Shown here: positions 34,435-44,754 of the stretch, piece by piece
Layout: each line of letters starts with the position of its first letter
Position numbering within the stretch: the first letter of the stretch is position 1
From: Atriophallophorus winterbourni
Taxonomy: Eukaryota > Platyhelminthes > Trematoda > Plagiorchiida > Microphallidae
DNA: 64,000 nucleotides
Reading direction: 5' to 3'
Assembly (NCBI GenBank): GCA_013407085.1
Contig: JACCGJ010000352.1
Location: forward strand, 124,001 to 188,000
Translations under genes and position numbers: made by a program
Notes under the pieces: model-generated
The model's database searches: none
The model's input: the letters and a program-made list of their open reading frames with translations, nothing else
Told to the model about the DNA's origin: nothing

Positions 34435-34679
34435 CTAAGAATTCGAAAAACAAAAGGTCGGTTAAACGATAAATCTTGAAAACGTTGTAAGCGTAAGCAA
34501 ACCAGTCGGAATAAACAAGTTAGAGTATATTGGAGAAAAGAATAAATCGTTGTGAATAGTTGTATGTCAGGATTGGCAGAGACAGTCAGCTTGACATAGT
34601 AGTAAAACTAGTAATTAAGAATTATCAACCATCACACATCAATAACGTTTTCCTTTGCCAATCAAATATAAATGGGACG

Positions 34680-34680
<1 letters not shown>

Positions 34681-34716
<36 letters not shown>

Positions 34717-34738
34717 TGTTATTATTATTAATATTATT
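34681..34738. repeat. (TTA)n microsatellite
   Basis: About 58 bp of TTA triplets directly before a reverse family A-like element. Confidence 0.95.
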
Positions 34739-34744
34739 TAACGA

Positions 34745-34920
34745 GCCTGGCTTCAGACAAAGTGCTACACAGTCATAAACTGCATATGGGCTAAGATATT
34801 GTCAGGTTGACAGACCTAGATAGATATAACACAAAAATGGTAGTGAAACTCCAGTGTGTTTTCGGATGCAGCTAACTACCGGTGGCAGTTTAATATGGCA
34901 GTGTTACCTGTGCAGAACTA
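34745..34920 (-). mobile_element. family A element, diverged
   Basis: GCCTGGCTTCAGACAAAGTG, TGACAGACCTAGATAGATAT and CTACCGGTGGCAGTTTAAT in order. Confidence 0.7.
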
Positions 34921-35319
34921 ATGCTCAATTACACAAGGATAGGTTGGTCAACTAAAGTGATTGACATTGGCATGATTGACAAGAAACGAGGAAGAGCGGT
35001 TGTTGACATCCTTCGGTCGATATCGACCATTGATAAAAAGAGCACTTTTCACGGAACTCATTCACAATCGTTAGGTGGAAAGCATGTTGCGCGTTGTTCG
35101 TGCATATGCTATCGTCACACGAAGATGGATAGAAAACCAAAGACAGATTTAACGATAAGTGGCGAGGAGTATAGACAAAATGGAATAGTTCATTTGAAAA
35201 GTTGAACTGTGTGCGCATACAAGATAGAATGGTGAAGACAAAGAGGAAATACCATCGAAATGTCGCAACAATAGAAATGTCACCATTAATAGAAGATCAT
35301 TCGCAACCTAGCACACATG

Positions 35320-35528
35320 TGCATTCGCGCAGTATTTGTAATGTGTGTTAAATTTATTTGCAAACGATACTTAGCTGCATGCGAAAGCACGCTGAAGTCT
35401 TATTACAATTATTTTATTTGTTATATTTGTCTAGGCCTGGGCAACTTGGCAGTATCCTAACCCCTGTGTGGTCTATAACTGTAGGGCACTTTGCCTGGAC
35501 CAGGCTTGTGATTTCATACATACATAAA
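35320..35528 (+). mobile_element. family A element, CATA tail
   Basis: GTGCATTCGCGCAGTATT, GTCTAGGCCTGGGCAACTTG and CCAGGCTTGTGATTTCATACATACATA. Confidence 0.78.
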
Positions 35529-35925
35529 GCAGATCGGATAAACGAGAACAGTAATGAATAGAGAATTAGTGTTACAATCGCTGATCACAAAAATGATTGC
35601 AAGCGTGAACAAGAAGTGCAAAAGTTGTGAAAACTGAAGACTATATTAGCTATAGGAACTGTTATGCGCGTGATTAAAAACTCCAGTCACAGAAAAAATT
35701 CAGATAGTCAAGAAGGTTGACGTTGTTATTGATAGAAAGTATTCAAATGATCATATTTGATAGGTTGTACGTGGGCTGATACCATTTTTGTTTCCAGTAT
35801 CGAGTATCGCATGGTCTAAACATTTCTGTACACACCAGCTTGGCAGGCCAGTTTTGTATGTAGCAAATCACAAGCATGGATCCAGGTAAAAAGAAGCACA
35901 GTCAGACTGCACGTGGGATACACTA

Positions 35926-36168
35926 GTGCCAGGTTGCTCGGGTCTAGACAACTCAGACCCGAAATCCACATCTATGCACACCAAAAAGCAGCTCGTCGTC
36001 TTCGGTAAAGTCATTGACCCCCGCTTCAAAGGTCGCGCGAATCCATTCAAAACAGCAGCAATTCGAATGGCATTGCTATGTAGAAATCTCTTTAGTGCAA
36101 AAAACAACAGACACAATGGGAACGAGAACGAATTACTTCGCGAACTGAATAATGCCTTCAGCATCTAA
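35926..36168 (+). other. unassigned open stretch beside finger-2 exon
   Basis: An 80-codon plus-strand reading includes LVVFGKVIDPRFKGRANPFK and a polar C-terminal half. The sequence is less AT-rich than its surroundings. The first about 10 codons derive from a family A fragment, so the ATG is not trustworthy. The DPRFKG string vaguely recalls hAT transposases, but that is too short to assign. It may be a decayed transposon piece or chance. Confidence 0.25.
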
Positions 36169-36224
36169 TTACTATACATGAGAAAATGAATTCCTGAGGC
36201 AGTTGAAAAAAATGTGTCACTCAC

Positions 36225-36331
36225 AAGTGGTCTTGACGTTTGAATGCTTTCTGGCAAATGGAACATACGTATTTCCGCTCTTCACTGTGTGTTAGTTTAT
36301 GTTTGGCAATCGCGCTGGAATTACTGAATTG
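36225..36331 (-). CDS. C2H2 fingers 1 (end) and 2 (start)
   Basis: A 107-bp exon with acceptor TTCTGTGCAG (36332-36341) and donor GTGAGT (36219-36224). It opens QFSNSSAIAKHKLTH, completing finger 1, then ERKYVCSICQKAFKRQDHL for finger 2, whose last His residues lie in the next exon. ERK.VC..C.KAFKRQDHL is, to my knowledge, near-diagnostic of the ZNF541/TRERF1 N-terminal finger cluster. Introns split both fingers in the middle of the C2H2 fold. Start phase 0, end two bases. Confidence 0.95.
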
Positions 36332-36508
36332 CTGCACAGAAAAAAGAGTGAAATAAAAGTTAAATGATATTTTCCAAGGAATTTAGATTCTGGCAAAGTA
36401 TGAAACGGGAAAAACACCAACAGCTTCAGGCATGTGTTATTTGGCGATTGATAGGACAACAGCCAAAGTGAAGTTCCCAACACAACATTATACAGATACA
36501 TATGGTAT

Positions 36509-36744
36509 GGTATGAAAGCACAAGCCTGATCCAGGCAAAGTGCCGCACAGTCAGAGACTGCACGTGGGCTAAGATACTGTCAGGTTGCCCAGGCCTAGAA
36601 AGATATGAGGGGGGAAATAGAAATCGAAATGGTAGTGAAACTCCAGCGTGTTTCAGCATGCAGCTCACTACCCTTGACCAATTAATTTAGCACGATGTTA
36701 GCCGTACAGCACAGAAATGCTGCACGATTGCACATCCGTGCAAT
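36509..36744 (-). mobile_element. family A element, full length, good reference copy
   Basis: One of the least diverged copies. It reads from (TATGG)n tail, AAAGCACAAGCCTGATCCAGG to GATTGCACATCCGTGCAAT. All five small hairpins of the family are intact (GCAC/GTGC, CAGTC/GACTG, GGTAGTGA/TCACTACC, CAGCA/TGCTG, ATTGCAC/GTGCAAT). Confidence 0.85.
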
Positions 36745-37034
36745 AGAGAAACATGAAGTTGTCAAGTTGCACGGGGATTGAAATAATGGATGGATTGGAA
36801 GGCGATCACACAGGTGTGGCAACAAAGCATGTAGTGAAACACGGATGAGCAATGTTACAGCATTCACTAATCATCGCAAGCTAACCAACAATAATCGCTT
36901 GTGGTTATTGGTCATTAATAATCAAGAACGCTCCGACCAAACTAGCGTTGCCGTCAATCAAAAACTATTTGGGTCTTTATTGTGATCATCGAATGCGCAA
37001 TTTCTGTTTTCGGCTAACATGAACAACAACTGCA

Positions 37035-37262
37035 CGTTTGTGCAACACTTCTGTGCTGTACATCTAATAGCGTGCTATATTGATGGGCCACCGGTAGTGA
37101 GCTGCATGCAGAAACAAGATGGAGTCTCACTGCCATTCATATTTTCATTTCTCATACAAGTCTAGGTCTAGGCGAGCTGACAGTAAGTTATCCCACATGC
37201 AGTCTATGACTGTGCAGCACTTTGCCTGGATCAGACTTGTGATTTCATACACAATACATGCA
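37035..37262 (+). mobile_element. family A element, near full length
   Basis: TTTGTGCAACACTTCTGTGC to CAGACTTGTGATTTCATACACAATACATG. Confidence 0.78.
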
Positions 37263-37794
37263 TACAACGCAAAAATATTAGATAAATGTAAGTGATGGCA
37301 AAGTGAGCAAAATTGGATTAGTCTAGTTAAAATGTTTATTGAAAGACCCGAAATATAATGAGTAATGCCTATACCAAGCAGATTCTCAGCAAGTTCCAAC
37401 TATCTGGCTTTGTATAGCATTCCACCGCTGTTTTGACATTCGTAGGATTCGATCTAGCTGTCTTCGTCAGATGATTGCAAAACAGTGCGACATTCATTGT
37501 GGTGTAAGTGACGGTAAAGTGAATGAAATCAAATCGAAAGGAAACAAGAAAGACGAGAGCAATTGAACATGAAGAAATGAATGGTTAATACACTGAGGTT
37601 TTCATCAGGGGCAAGGTACTTGTCGTTTTATTAAGGGTAGAATGCGTGAGGTCAATCGGTAAAATTTTACTGACTTCTGCATAGAGAAAACATTCGAATA
37701 TATGTACAACGTTTTACCTTTGCCAGGACATGAGTTTTTCATTGCGAACTTGTTATAGTTAGTGAAAGTGAATCGGAGTAACAAAACGCGGTCA

Positions 37795-37965
37795 CAGATG
37801 CACGGTACTTCGGTGCTATACAGCTAACATTGTGCTTAATTGATTAACTACGGTTAGTCAGCGCATGTGGAAACACACTGCAGTTTCATTACCAATTGTA
37901 TTTTCGTTCTCATATCTGTTTAGGCCAGAGCAACCTGACAGTATTTTAGCCCGTGCCGCATCAGG
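37795..37965 (+). mobile_element. family A element, 3'-shortened
   Basis: ACAGATGCACGGTACTTCGG through CTGTTTAGGCCAGAGCAACC to TTTTAGCCCGTGCCGCATCAGG; the middle of the 3' half is missing. Confidence 0.7.
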
Positions 37966-38070
37966 TTATAGATCGGAATTCTTGTAGTTGAATATAAGTA
38001 TAAAGCATATAATATAATATAATAAATAGCATGGTTAATAACATTATTCGCAGTAGTCGTAATAACCCAC

Positions 38071-38495
38071 CTTATCGCAAAACGGACAGCGTAATGAACC
38101 ACGAGATTGAGGGGCACTTTTAAAAAATTGTGAGGTGACTTTGGAAGAAGTGTGACTAGTGAGCACCGAAGATGAAGACTCGCTGTGAGGTTGGGAATAC
38201 TGCCTTGGGTCGTCGTTAAGATGGATCAAGGCCCGATCTGGATTAGGAGAACTCGAACAAGTGACAAGGTGGTCTGAACTTAGGAGAAGTTCGAGCACTT
38301 GCGGACTCTCTGAGTTCGTGGTTGTCGAATGCGAAGTGTTGATCGAACACGCCGAGAAAAGCGATGTTTGGTTATTATCATCCGTAGACAAAGTAGACTG
38401 GGGATACGAGATGTCGTGGGTAACGGTTGAAATTGGATTGGCATCGGCAGTACGAACCGTACTGAAAAGGTCGCCTAAATCCGAGGCAAACATCA
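38071..38495 (-). CDS. N-terminal exon, Ser/Thr-rich, with first half of finger 1
   Basis: A 425-bp exon with acceptor CTCTTTGCATCAG (38496 upward) and donor GTGGGT (38065-38070). Only TG precedes an ATG at 38491-38493 that opens MFASDLGDLFSTV. This ATG is a good candidate initiator, with the 5' UTR on an upstream exon, although a spliced-in N-terminus cannot be excluded. About 130 Ser/Thr/Asn-rich residues follow, then SLRCPFCDK, which ends exactly at the splice site and continues in the next exon as finger 1 (2-12-3 spacing across the junction). Three tandem fingers near the N-terminus match ZNF541/TRERF1. Confidence 0.9.
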
Positions 38496-39984
38496 CTGAT
38501 GCAAAGAGAAACGAATCATGAATAGAGCATGATCACATTATAACAAAAAACAAATGCTCTATAAATTATAAAAAACAAACCATCTGTGCCAAATCACAAA
38601 CTCTAATTCAGACAAAGTACAGAGGAGTATAATATACTGAACATGAGACGAACTAACTTCAAAGTGTCGAGACCTATTATGCAAATGAAGGAATCAAGGT
38701 ATTCTAGATTGCAGCTTATGGTCAATGGTCATCAACTTAGATAATCGTTTGTACAGTACAAACTAAAGTCCGAGTGCATATACTCGAATCTGTATCGTCA
38801 TTGGAGCAAAATACAAAAACCAAGTTTGTTATACCAGATGAATCATAAAAATTGTTCGGGATTAAAAAACAATATGGATTAAAAATAGAAGCAATTTTGG
38901 GATAAACTGGACGTCAGAAATGGCATTTCATATTATTGCTTACCAGGTCACAGATCCTGCATTCGGGAATCGAAGGAGCATTACAACATCATATCACGAT
39001 GGTAAAACAGATTTAATGATACCAAGCACCAAGAGAATCTGAAAATTGAACATTCGTTGTGTAATGGGAGATGCAGACAGTGAATGATGAATTATAGTGA
39101 AATGATATTAAGATTATAGGGACAGCCCGAATGTGTCCGATTGTGTAGTAATTTTTACCGTGTAGATAAACCGTGATTTGCAAATGGTACTGTGATGCAT
39201 GTGGGGAAATGGTTCTCATTGCAACTTTCCATTTTGGAAAACCTAACAATATCATACTCCACGTACAATCTCTGCCTGTACGACAGTGTCTTGAATCCAG
39301 AATTATGATTTCATCTACGCATATCGCCCGTAAAAGTAAGAGAACAGTCATATGATTATCTTAGTTTGAGGACGGTGGTTGCGATACGCCAACTAAAGCC
39401 TTCTAATCTCGCGGTGAGAATGTTAGAGTTTAAAATATGCTCAGTAAGAGTAAAAAATTAATCGAAATCTGACTCTGGTTCAGAATATCGAAATTGTGAT
39501 GCTTCAAAAGCGATGGCAAAAAGTGTGTCCTTGTCTCTTATCGACTTGCTGAGGACCCCATGGGGTGCGATTCTAAACTTGCGATTTTGTATCTAAATAA
39601 CCTGTATTGTTTCGGGTTATTACAGTTCTGGTGGGAAGAAACTTTATCAGAAATTGCAGAGTAAAAATCATCCGTACAGCATATAAAAAGTGACAAAGTG
39701 AACCTGTAATTAAATACTGAAATTAATTACGTCCAATTATCCTAATCAAGGTCTTAAGATTGAGGACTAACGTGTTTGGGAAAATTATTTTCATTGGTGA
39801 TGATAGCTGAGGGTATGAATGTTAACTACGCAGTTTGACTGGTGGAAAACTTCAGATAGACAAGCTGAGATCGAGAAACTGATTGAGGGCACTTATCTGT
39901 TATAGTCTCTCCAAGTTACGAAAAATTGAATGTTAGAAGCTGACTACAGGTATCGTGCACCTTAGCATCCCTACTTATTTCAGA
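38496..39984 (-). other. region upstream of the N-terminal exon
   Basis: Only a poor family A relic near 39225-39320 (TTTGGAAAACCTAACAATATC, CCAGAATTATGATTTCAT) is recognisable. No promoter or 5' UTR exon can be named from sequence alone. Confidence 0.5.
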
Positions 39985-40930
39985 TTTTAGCGTGTCATGA
40001 TTGTATGGCAGCTAAGCACTTAGTAATTGCTACCGGAGTAAGTTTCTGAAAAATTGTCATCAGTTCAGTAAAATGGTTGAATGAAAACGACGAAAACGCT
40101 ATGGAAATAGGGAAATGGTGCAGTATCACAAAGATTATAATCGTGATAAGAGCATAATTACGAATTGCGTATCGTGTGATAAAAATGGAGATCAATGTGT
40201 TCTTTAAAATATTTAGTGATGGGACACGAAATCACCGAATGAGGTAGCGCGTTCCAAGCACGAGGAATCCGAATGACAAAGGAGTCTGCGGCAGTCCAAT
40301 ATACTGTGTTGATGTGATAACTTAAGGTGATGACCACCCGAGTGTGGGGCCATTTTTAGCATAACTTAATATGGGTGAGTTATTTCTGGCAGTATCCGGT
40401 ACGCACGGATCAGATCGCCTCAGATGCGACAGTAGTTTGTAGAGAACAATTGTAGAGTTGCAAGACGTTCCTCGTAGCTGATGAGGCCAAGCCATTCGAC
40501 AAGCTTTGTAGAACGTCTCTGTGGCTGTTCTAAAGCGTACTGGTCGTTTCAACCATGAGTTCCAAGTGTGGCGGGATGTATGCTTAAAAAGGATAAGGAA
40601 AGAGACGTGGATCGATTGTTGCGAATGCATGCTCTAAGAGCCCAACGTTTCTATTTACCACAATTGAAGCTCTAGTACACCGAGTAGAACAGCCCAAGTC
40701 ATTTTTTCTGATCACCCCAAGATCTTTTTTGCTTTGTTAAAGCGAGCATCTTGCCACCCACAATATAGCTAGGGTCGTCAGGAAGACGAATACGTAATGC
40801 ATAACACTTATCAGTGTTGAATGGTAAGCGGTCGATCGTAGACCATGTGTGTAATAAATACAAGTCGGAATTAATGTTCTCTGTAACGCTGGGTGGGTTG
40901 ATAACTACCAGGGATTATGACAGCCACCGC
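39985..40930 (-). mobile_element. degenerate CR1-like LINE, RT C-terminal part and 3' end
   Basis: On the minus strand, with frameshifts and stops, the reading passes through LPFNTDKC, then QRRSTKL, LGLISYEERLATLQL and GDLIRAYRIL. These are landmarks of the C-terminal third of CR1/jockey-type reverse transcriptases. A FKEHID-type end follows. The 3' end (39985-40060) is a diverged family B sequence. Not functional. Confidence 0.8.
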
Positions 40931-40959
40931 AATATCAGCCTGTGAGACAACACAATCAA

Positions 40960-42125
40960 CCCCGAAGTCCCACTAGATTTCACAGCGCTCTATAGAAATT
41001 CTTTACCAGCGACGCCAAAATACCTCACGGTTCTGGACACAATAAAGAGCGTAGACGCGTGAGGAACTTAAACGGAGCTTAAGATTAGACAGAGAAAAGT
41101 GGTGGCTGAATAAGGCCGAAGAAATGGAAATAGCAAATAATGCGGGTACCTTGCGAAAACTCTTCCAACTTATTCCATTGACTGGGCCTACGAAAGAAGA
41201 AGTGAGTGAGACTATCGCTGAAATAGACGGTACTCTTATCACCAATAAGAATCGCCGCTTCTCATGCTTCTCATTTTGAAAAACAATTCAGCTGGTCGCC
41301 TGCAACAGAATAATTCCCTCATTTAAAGCAGTGTTATCCTTGGTATGTTAGATTAGATCCCCGAATGATTTAGAAATTAAAGAATGTATCGAATCTATGA
41401 AATGATTCAAAGCTGCTGGCCCCGATGACATATCGCCTGTTTCGTTCAAAGAAGGTGGCCAATTCCTAATCAGCAAATTAGACTATCTCCTTCGTGAAGT
41501 TTGATTGTTAGAATTCGTCCCTCAGAGTTGGGGAAAATCGATCATCATACTTATATTTAAAAATGGTGTGAAGCTCATGCAATAATCACCGTGGGATAAG
41601 TCTCACTCCAATCTTTACGAGATTATTAGCGTCCATATGTTTTCGAGGATTAAATTCGCATGGGGAATCACAGATTCGAAAGCAGCAAGCTGGTTTCCGA
41701 TCAGGTAGAGGCTGTGTCGACATTTTTACTCTTCGACAGATCTTAGACATGCGGCATACTTATCGACAGCCAACAATAGCCATATTTTTAGGCTTCAAAA
41801 GAGCATTTGATTCAGTCGATCGAAATGTTTTGTTCAACACCTTGCTGTGCTCTTCGACTCGTACACAGATGCAGGTCGCACTTGGTTGTGCAAATTCTTG
41901 AGAAGCTGACTCGAACAAACGCCGAGTGGCGCTGGGGACGCCACATTGTACCCAAATTCCTAAGACACTTCAAGGCTTGTTGACGGTAGGCTACGCACCG
42001 CATGCTCTCCCAGCTCTTAGAATCTGCGTGGATCTCGCCTCTGATTGTCGAGCGTGAGTGGCTGGAATCCGTGACATCAACGAAGCCGACTCATCCTCCA
42101 GAAGGAGATAGTCGCACAAACGACA
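40960..42125 (+). mobile_element. degenerate RTE-type LINE (RT) ending in an RTE 3' tail
   Basis: With several frameshifts and stops, the plus strand reads WWLNKAEEMEIANNAGTLRK, then FKAAGPDDISP, then an RT core remnant (Y.QPTIAIFLGFKRAFDSVDR-like, 41750-41820). These correspond to AETASEMEAAASIGDFGRLF and IDFRAAFDSVDRG in the better RTE at 60 kb. From about 41855 it continues as a family D/RTE 3' end (GGTCGCACTTGGTTGTGCAA to GACTCATCCTCCAGAAGG, GTCGCACAAA). Dead relic. Confidence 0.75.
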
Positions 42126-42129
42126 GAAA

Positions 42130-42950
42130 GGAAATGACTGAACAAGCTAGATGGAATTTTGCCCACAGTTGGAATGCGTTTTGCACACTCTAAGTGTAGT
42201 GTCCTGTTGCAGGACATCGAATTATCAAACAGCACTTTTTTACTTGGCAATCGGGCGCTTGAAATTGTAGTTCGTTTTACGTATCTCGATAGTTGTATCA
42301 ATAATTCTGCATCGTTAGATGACGAGGTTTCGGTACGCATTTCTAAAGCGACCGTAGCATTCCGCAACCTAGGTCACATCTGGCGTCGGAAAGGAATGTC
42401 TCTCTTATTAAAACGTAGTCTATAAAGCGACAGTTCGGGCTGTGTAATTCTATAGGTACGAAACTTGGACCTTACGTAAGGAATACATTCAGCGTCTCAA
42501 AGTATTTGAAAACCGATATCTCCGCAACATTCTAGGAGTTAGCTGTTATAATCGCATACGCACTAATGCTCTCCGAAATAAATTGATCAGTAGTAATGTT
42601 GATATAGAGAAGCAGATCAACCTGCCTATGTTACGCTGGTTGGCTAACGTTTTACGGACGACCGACTTCCGAAATGGATTCTTTTAGTGACGACACATCC
42701 CGATTGGCGTAAATCTCGTGATGACTAAACAGTCACGTGGTATTGGCAGTTAAAAACCATTACTAGTAACCTTCCCAAAGTCGGCGCAGCACGTTTGCGA
42801 GGCTGGTGTCCTCGCGATCAGATATCGCAATGGCTAGTTCCGCTTTAAGTTATGTCCCGAAATCGTGTTCAATGGCGGTCTTGCACTAAGCATCTTCTTC
42901 GAGTGTTTGCTTAACCTTGTATGTTGTCAAGCGGAGTGGCGAGAAAAGCT
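42130..42950 (+). mobile_element. degenerate RTE-type LINE, C-terminal region
   Basis: The longest piece (42159-42425) reads VGMRFAHSKCSVLLQD, then FTYLDSCIN and VRISKATVAFRNLGHIWRR, the post-catalytic region of RTE polymerases. Beyond it, frameshifted remnants continue to about 42940. It belongs to a different RTE subfamily from the element at 60 kb. Not functional. Confidence 0.75.
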
Positions 42951-43009
42951 TTTTATGATGCATGACAGTAAAAGCTGCAAGGAAGCTGCCATACTGATTT
43001 CGATTTACT

Positions 43010-43201
43010 CGTTCACGAAACTTGTTTGAATGCATGTTCCACTCGAAGTGTAGGCACCTCATTCCAGTTTGTTTGTACTTACTCTGCTATAGAATCCGTA
43101 GTTATTTAAGTCCCACCATTCCCCCTCTTTTAGGATTTTACTTTTTCATGGTTGTGTAACAGTTAAGCATTCGGTACATGCTAACGGTGCAATGTTGTTT
43201 G

Positions 43202-43250
<49 letters not shown>
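43010..43250 (-). mobile_element. family B element with (GAT)n end
   Basis: TACTCGTTCACGAAACTTG to TTTCATGGTTGTGTAACAG, ending in about 16 GAT triplets (43200-43249). It closely matches 17595-17815. It abuts the CR1-like RT relic. Confidence 0.75.
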
Positions 43251-43745
43251 ATCTTAATATCATCCGCGAATAGGAGAAATTTTGATACGAGGTACTCTAC
43301 AATGTCGTTGATGAACATCACGAATAGACGCGGATCAAGAACGGATCCCTGAGGTACTCCAGACTGGATTGGGAATGGCTCTGAAAGGGTCTGTCTAACA
43401 CACACCGAAGGGTTCTCAAAAGTAGGAATGCAGCTATTCATAACAGCAATACGGGTGGAATACCTAATGTTTGCTGCTTGTTTAGCAATATCGCATGGTC
43501 AACTCGGTCAAATGCTGGGGACGCCGCTTTGTATCCAAACTCCTAATACCCTTCATTGAAGACGACTCATCCTCCAGAAGATATTCGCACAAAAGCTTTA
43601 GTCCAGCAGACCATGGCTACATGAATACTATCTACGAAATCATGTTGTTTAGCAGCAATAATTTTTGAACTATTCACAAAAGCCCTAATTTCATCAGCAA
43701 CAATCGCTTCCATCACCTTGGATAGAACTAGTGGCCGGGAGACGA
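43240..43745 (-). mobile_element. degenerate CR1-like LINE, reverse transcriptase core
   Basis: The minus-strand reading includes LSKVMEAIVADEIRAFV, KQHDF, an AFDRVDHAILL motif, FPIQSGVPQGSVLDPRLF and LLFADDIKI. These are the RT motifs around the catalytic FADD of CR1/jockey LINEs. It is interrupted at 43510-43600 by a short RTE/family D tail and passes into (GAT)n after the FADD motif. Confidence 0.85.
43510..43600 (+). mobile_element. short RTE/family D 3' fragment inserted in CR1 relic
   Basis: TGCTGGGGACGCCGCTTTG to GACTCATCCTCCAGAAG, ATTCGCACAAAAG, as in the family D element at 24480-24560 (reverse). CAAATGCT and CAAAAGCT on the two sides look like a decayed 8-bp target-site duplication. 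Confidence 0.7.
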
Positions 43746-43749
43746 GAAG

Positions 43750-44750
43750 GTAATGAAGATAATGGGATAAAATCCTCCTTCAGAATAGCGGTGTTATATA
43801 GTTGTGACCTGACCTCCTGTGTTGCTAAATATTAAGTTACCGCGATTCTTCTTCTTTAACTGATAAACTTCAGTTCATTTCTATTGATAGCATGCAAAAT
43901 GTTTTACGTAAGATCAATAAGCGCCAAGTGGTTGCTAGTTTGAGGACTCACTGGGAATTTCTACCACGGAAAAGGGATCTGTTGTTGATTTAGGTAGTTT
44001 TACCATGTTTGAACTCGTCAAAGCTACGTAGCTGGTTGTTGAGCATCAGTGAGATGATACATGAGGTAGTTTTTTCGCTATTCATTAACGTGTACCGACG
44101 CATGAAGCGACGGGCGGAACATTTAAGGCACATAGTAACTAGCCTTCTGTATCCACAGCTTTTGAGCATACAGAATAATGTACCTCTTGCGTGTCATTTT
44201 TAAGGATAGCGGTGATTGCTCCGATTGTCAAATGATTTCTGTGACAATCGTCGGAGTCAGTTTCATAAGTCGCTATAAATACTGGTTTCCATCTTGCGTC
44301 ACCGGTTGAGTACCAAGCGGAAAGACATTATGTGTGAGGAACAGACTGTGTTTATTGCCCGTCGAGATGGTATCGAACAATTCTACATCTTTAATTCCTC
44401 AAACAACGCCACGCGGTTTGTAGACCAACTATCAAGAGGCTCTCGTACAACCGAGTTGCATTCGATTCAATCGAAAGTCTATGGAACTGTCTGTTGAGAC
44501 ATTAAGTGTACAGGAAGCATGAGAGCACTATAGTGTCAAACTTCGGGTAAGGTTTAAACTACGGACAATGGTCATCCTAGCTCAATATTTCCAGTGGTGA
44601 AGGACAAGGCTGCCTTATCAAGGCGTATCATTCGTCACGGCGATGGACGACCTCTTAAAGAATGCTGTAGGTACTCTGAAGGGCACGGGAGTTGACCTAC
44701 TGCCATTAGATTTGCAATGAAACTGTATTTCTTCATTGCGCAAGGAAAAC
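43750..44750. other. unassigned intergenic stretch
   Basis: Two modest plus-strand open stretches (44009-44203, 44294-44497) match nothing I recognise. No repeat family A-D was seen. Confidence 0.4.
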
Positions 44751-44754
44751 CTGG

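Larger units (their letters stand above)
34435..36224 (-). other. intron between finger exons
   Basis: Contains a (TTA)n tract (34681-34738), family A elements (34745-34920 reverse, 35320-35528 forward, 35873-35950 reverse) and an unassigned plus-strand open stretch at 35926-36168. Confidence 0.6.
36332..38070 (-). other. intron between finger exons
   Basis: Contains three family A elements (36509-36744 reverse, 37035-37262 forward, 37795-37965 forward, truncated). I see nothing in 37.27-37.79 kb. Confidence 0.65.
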
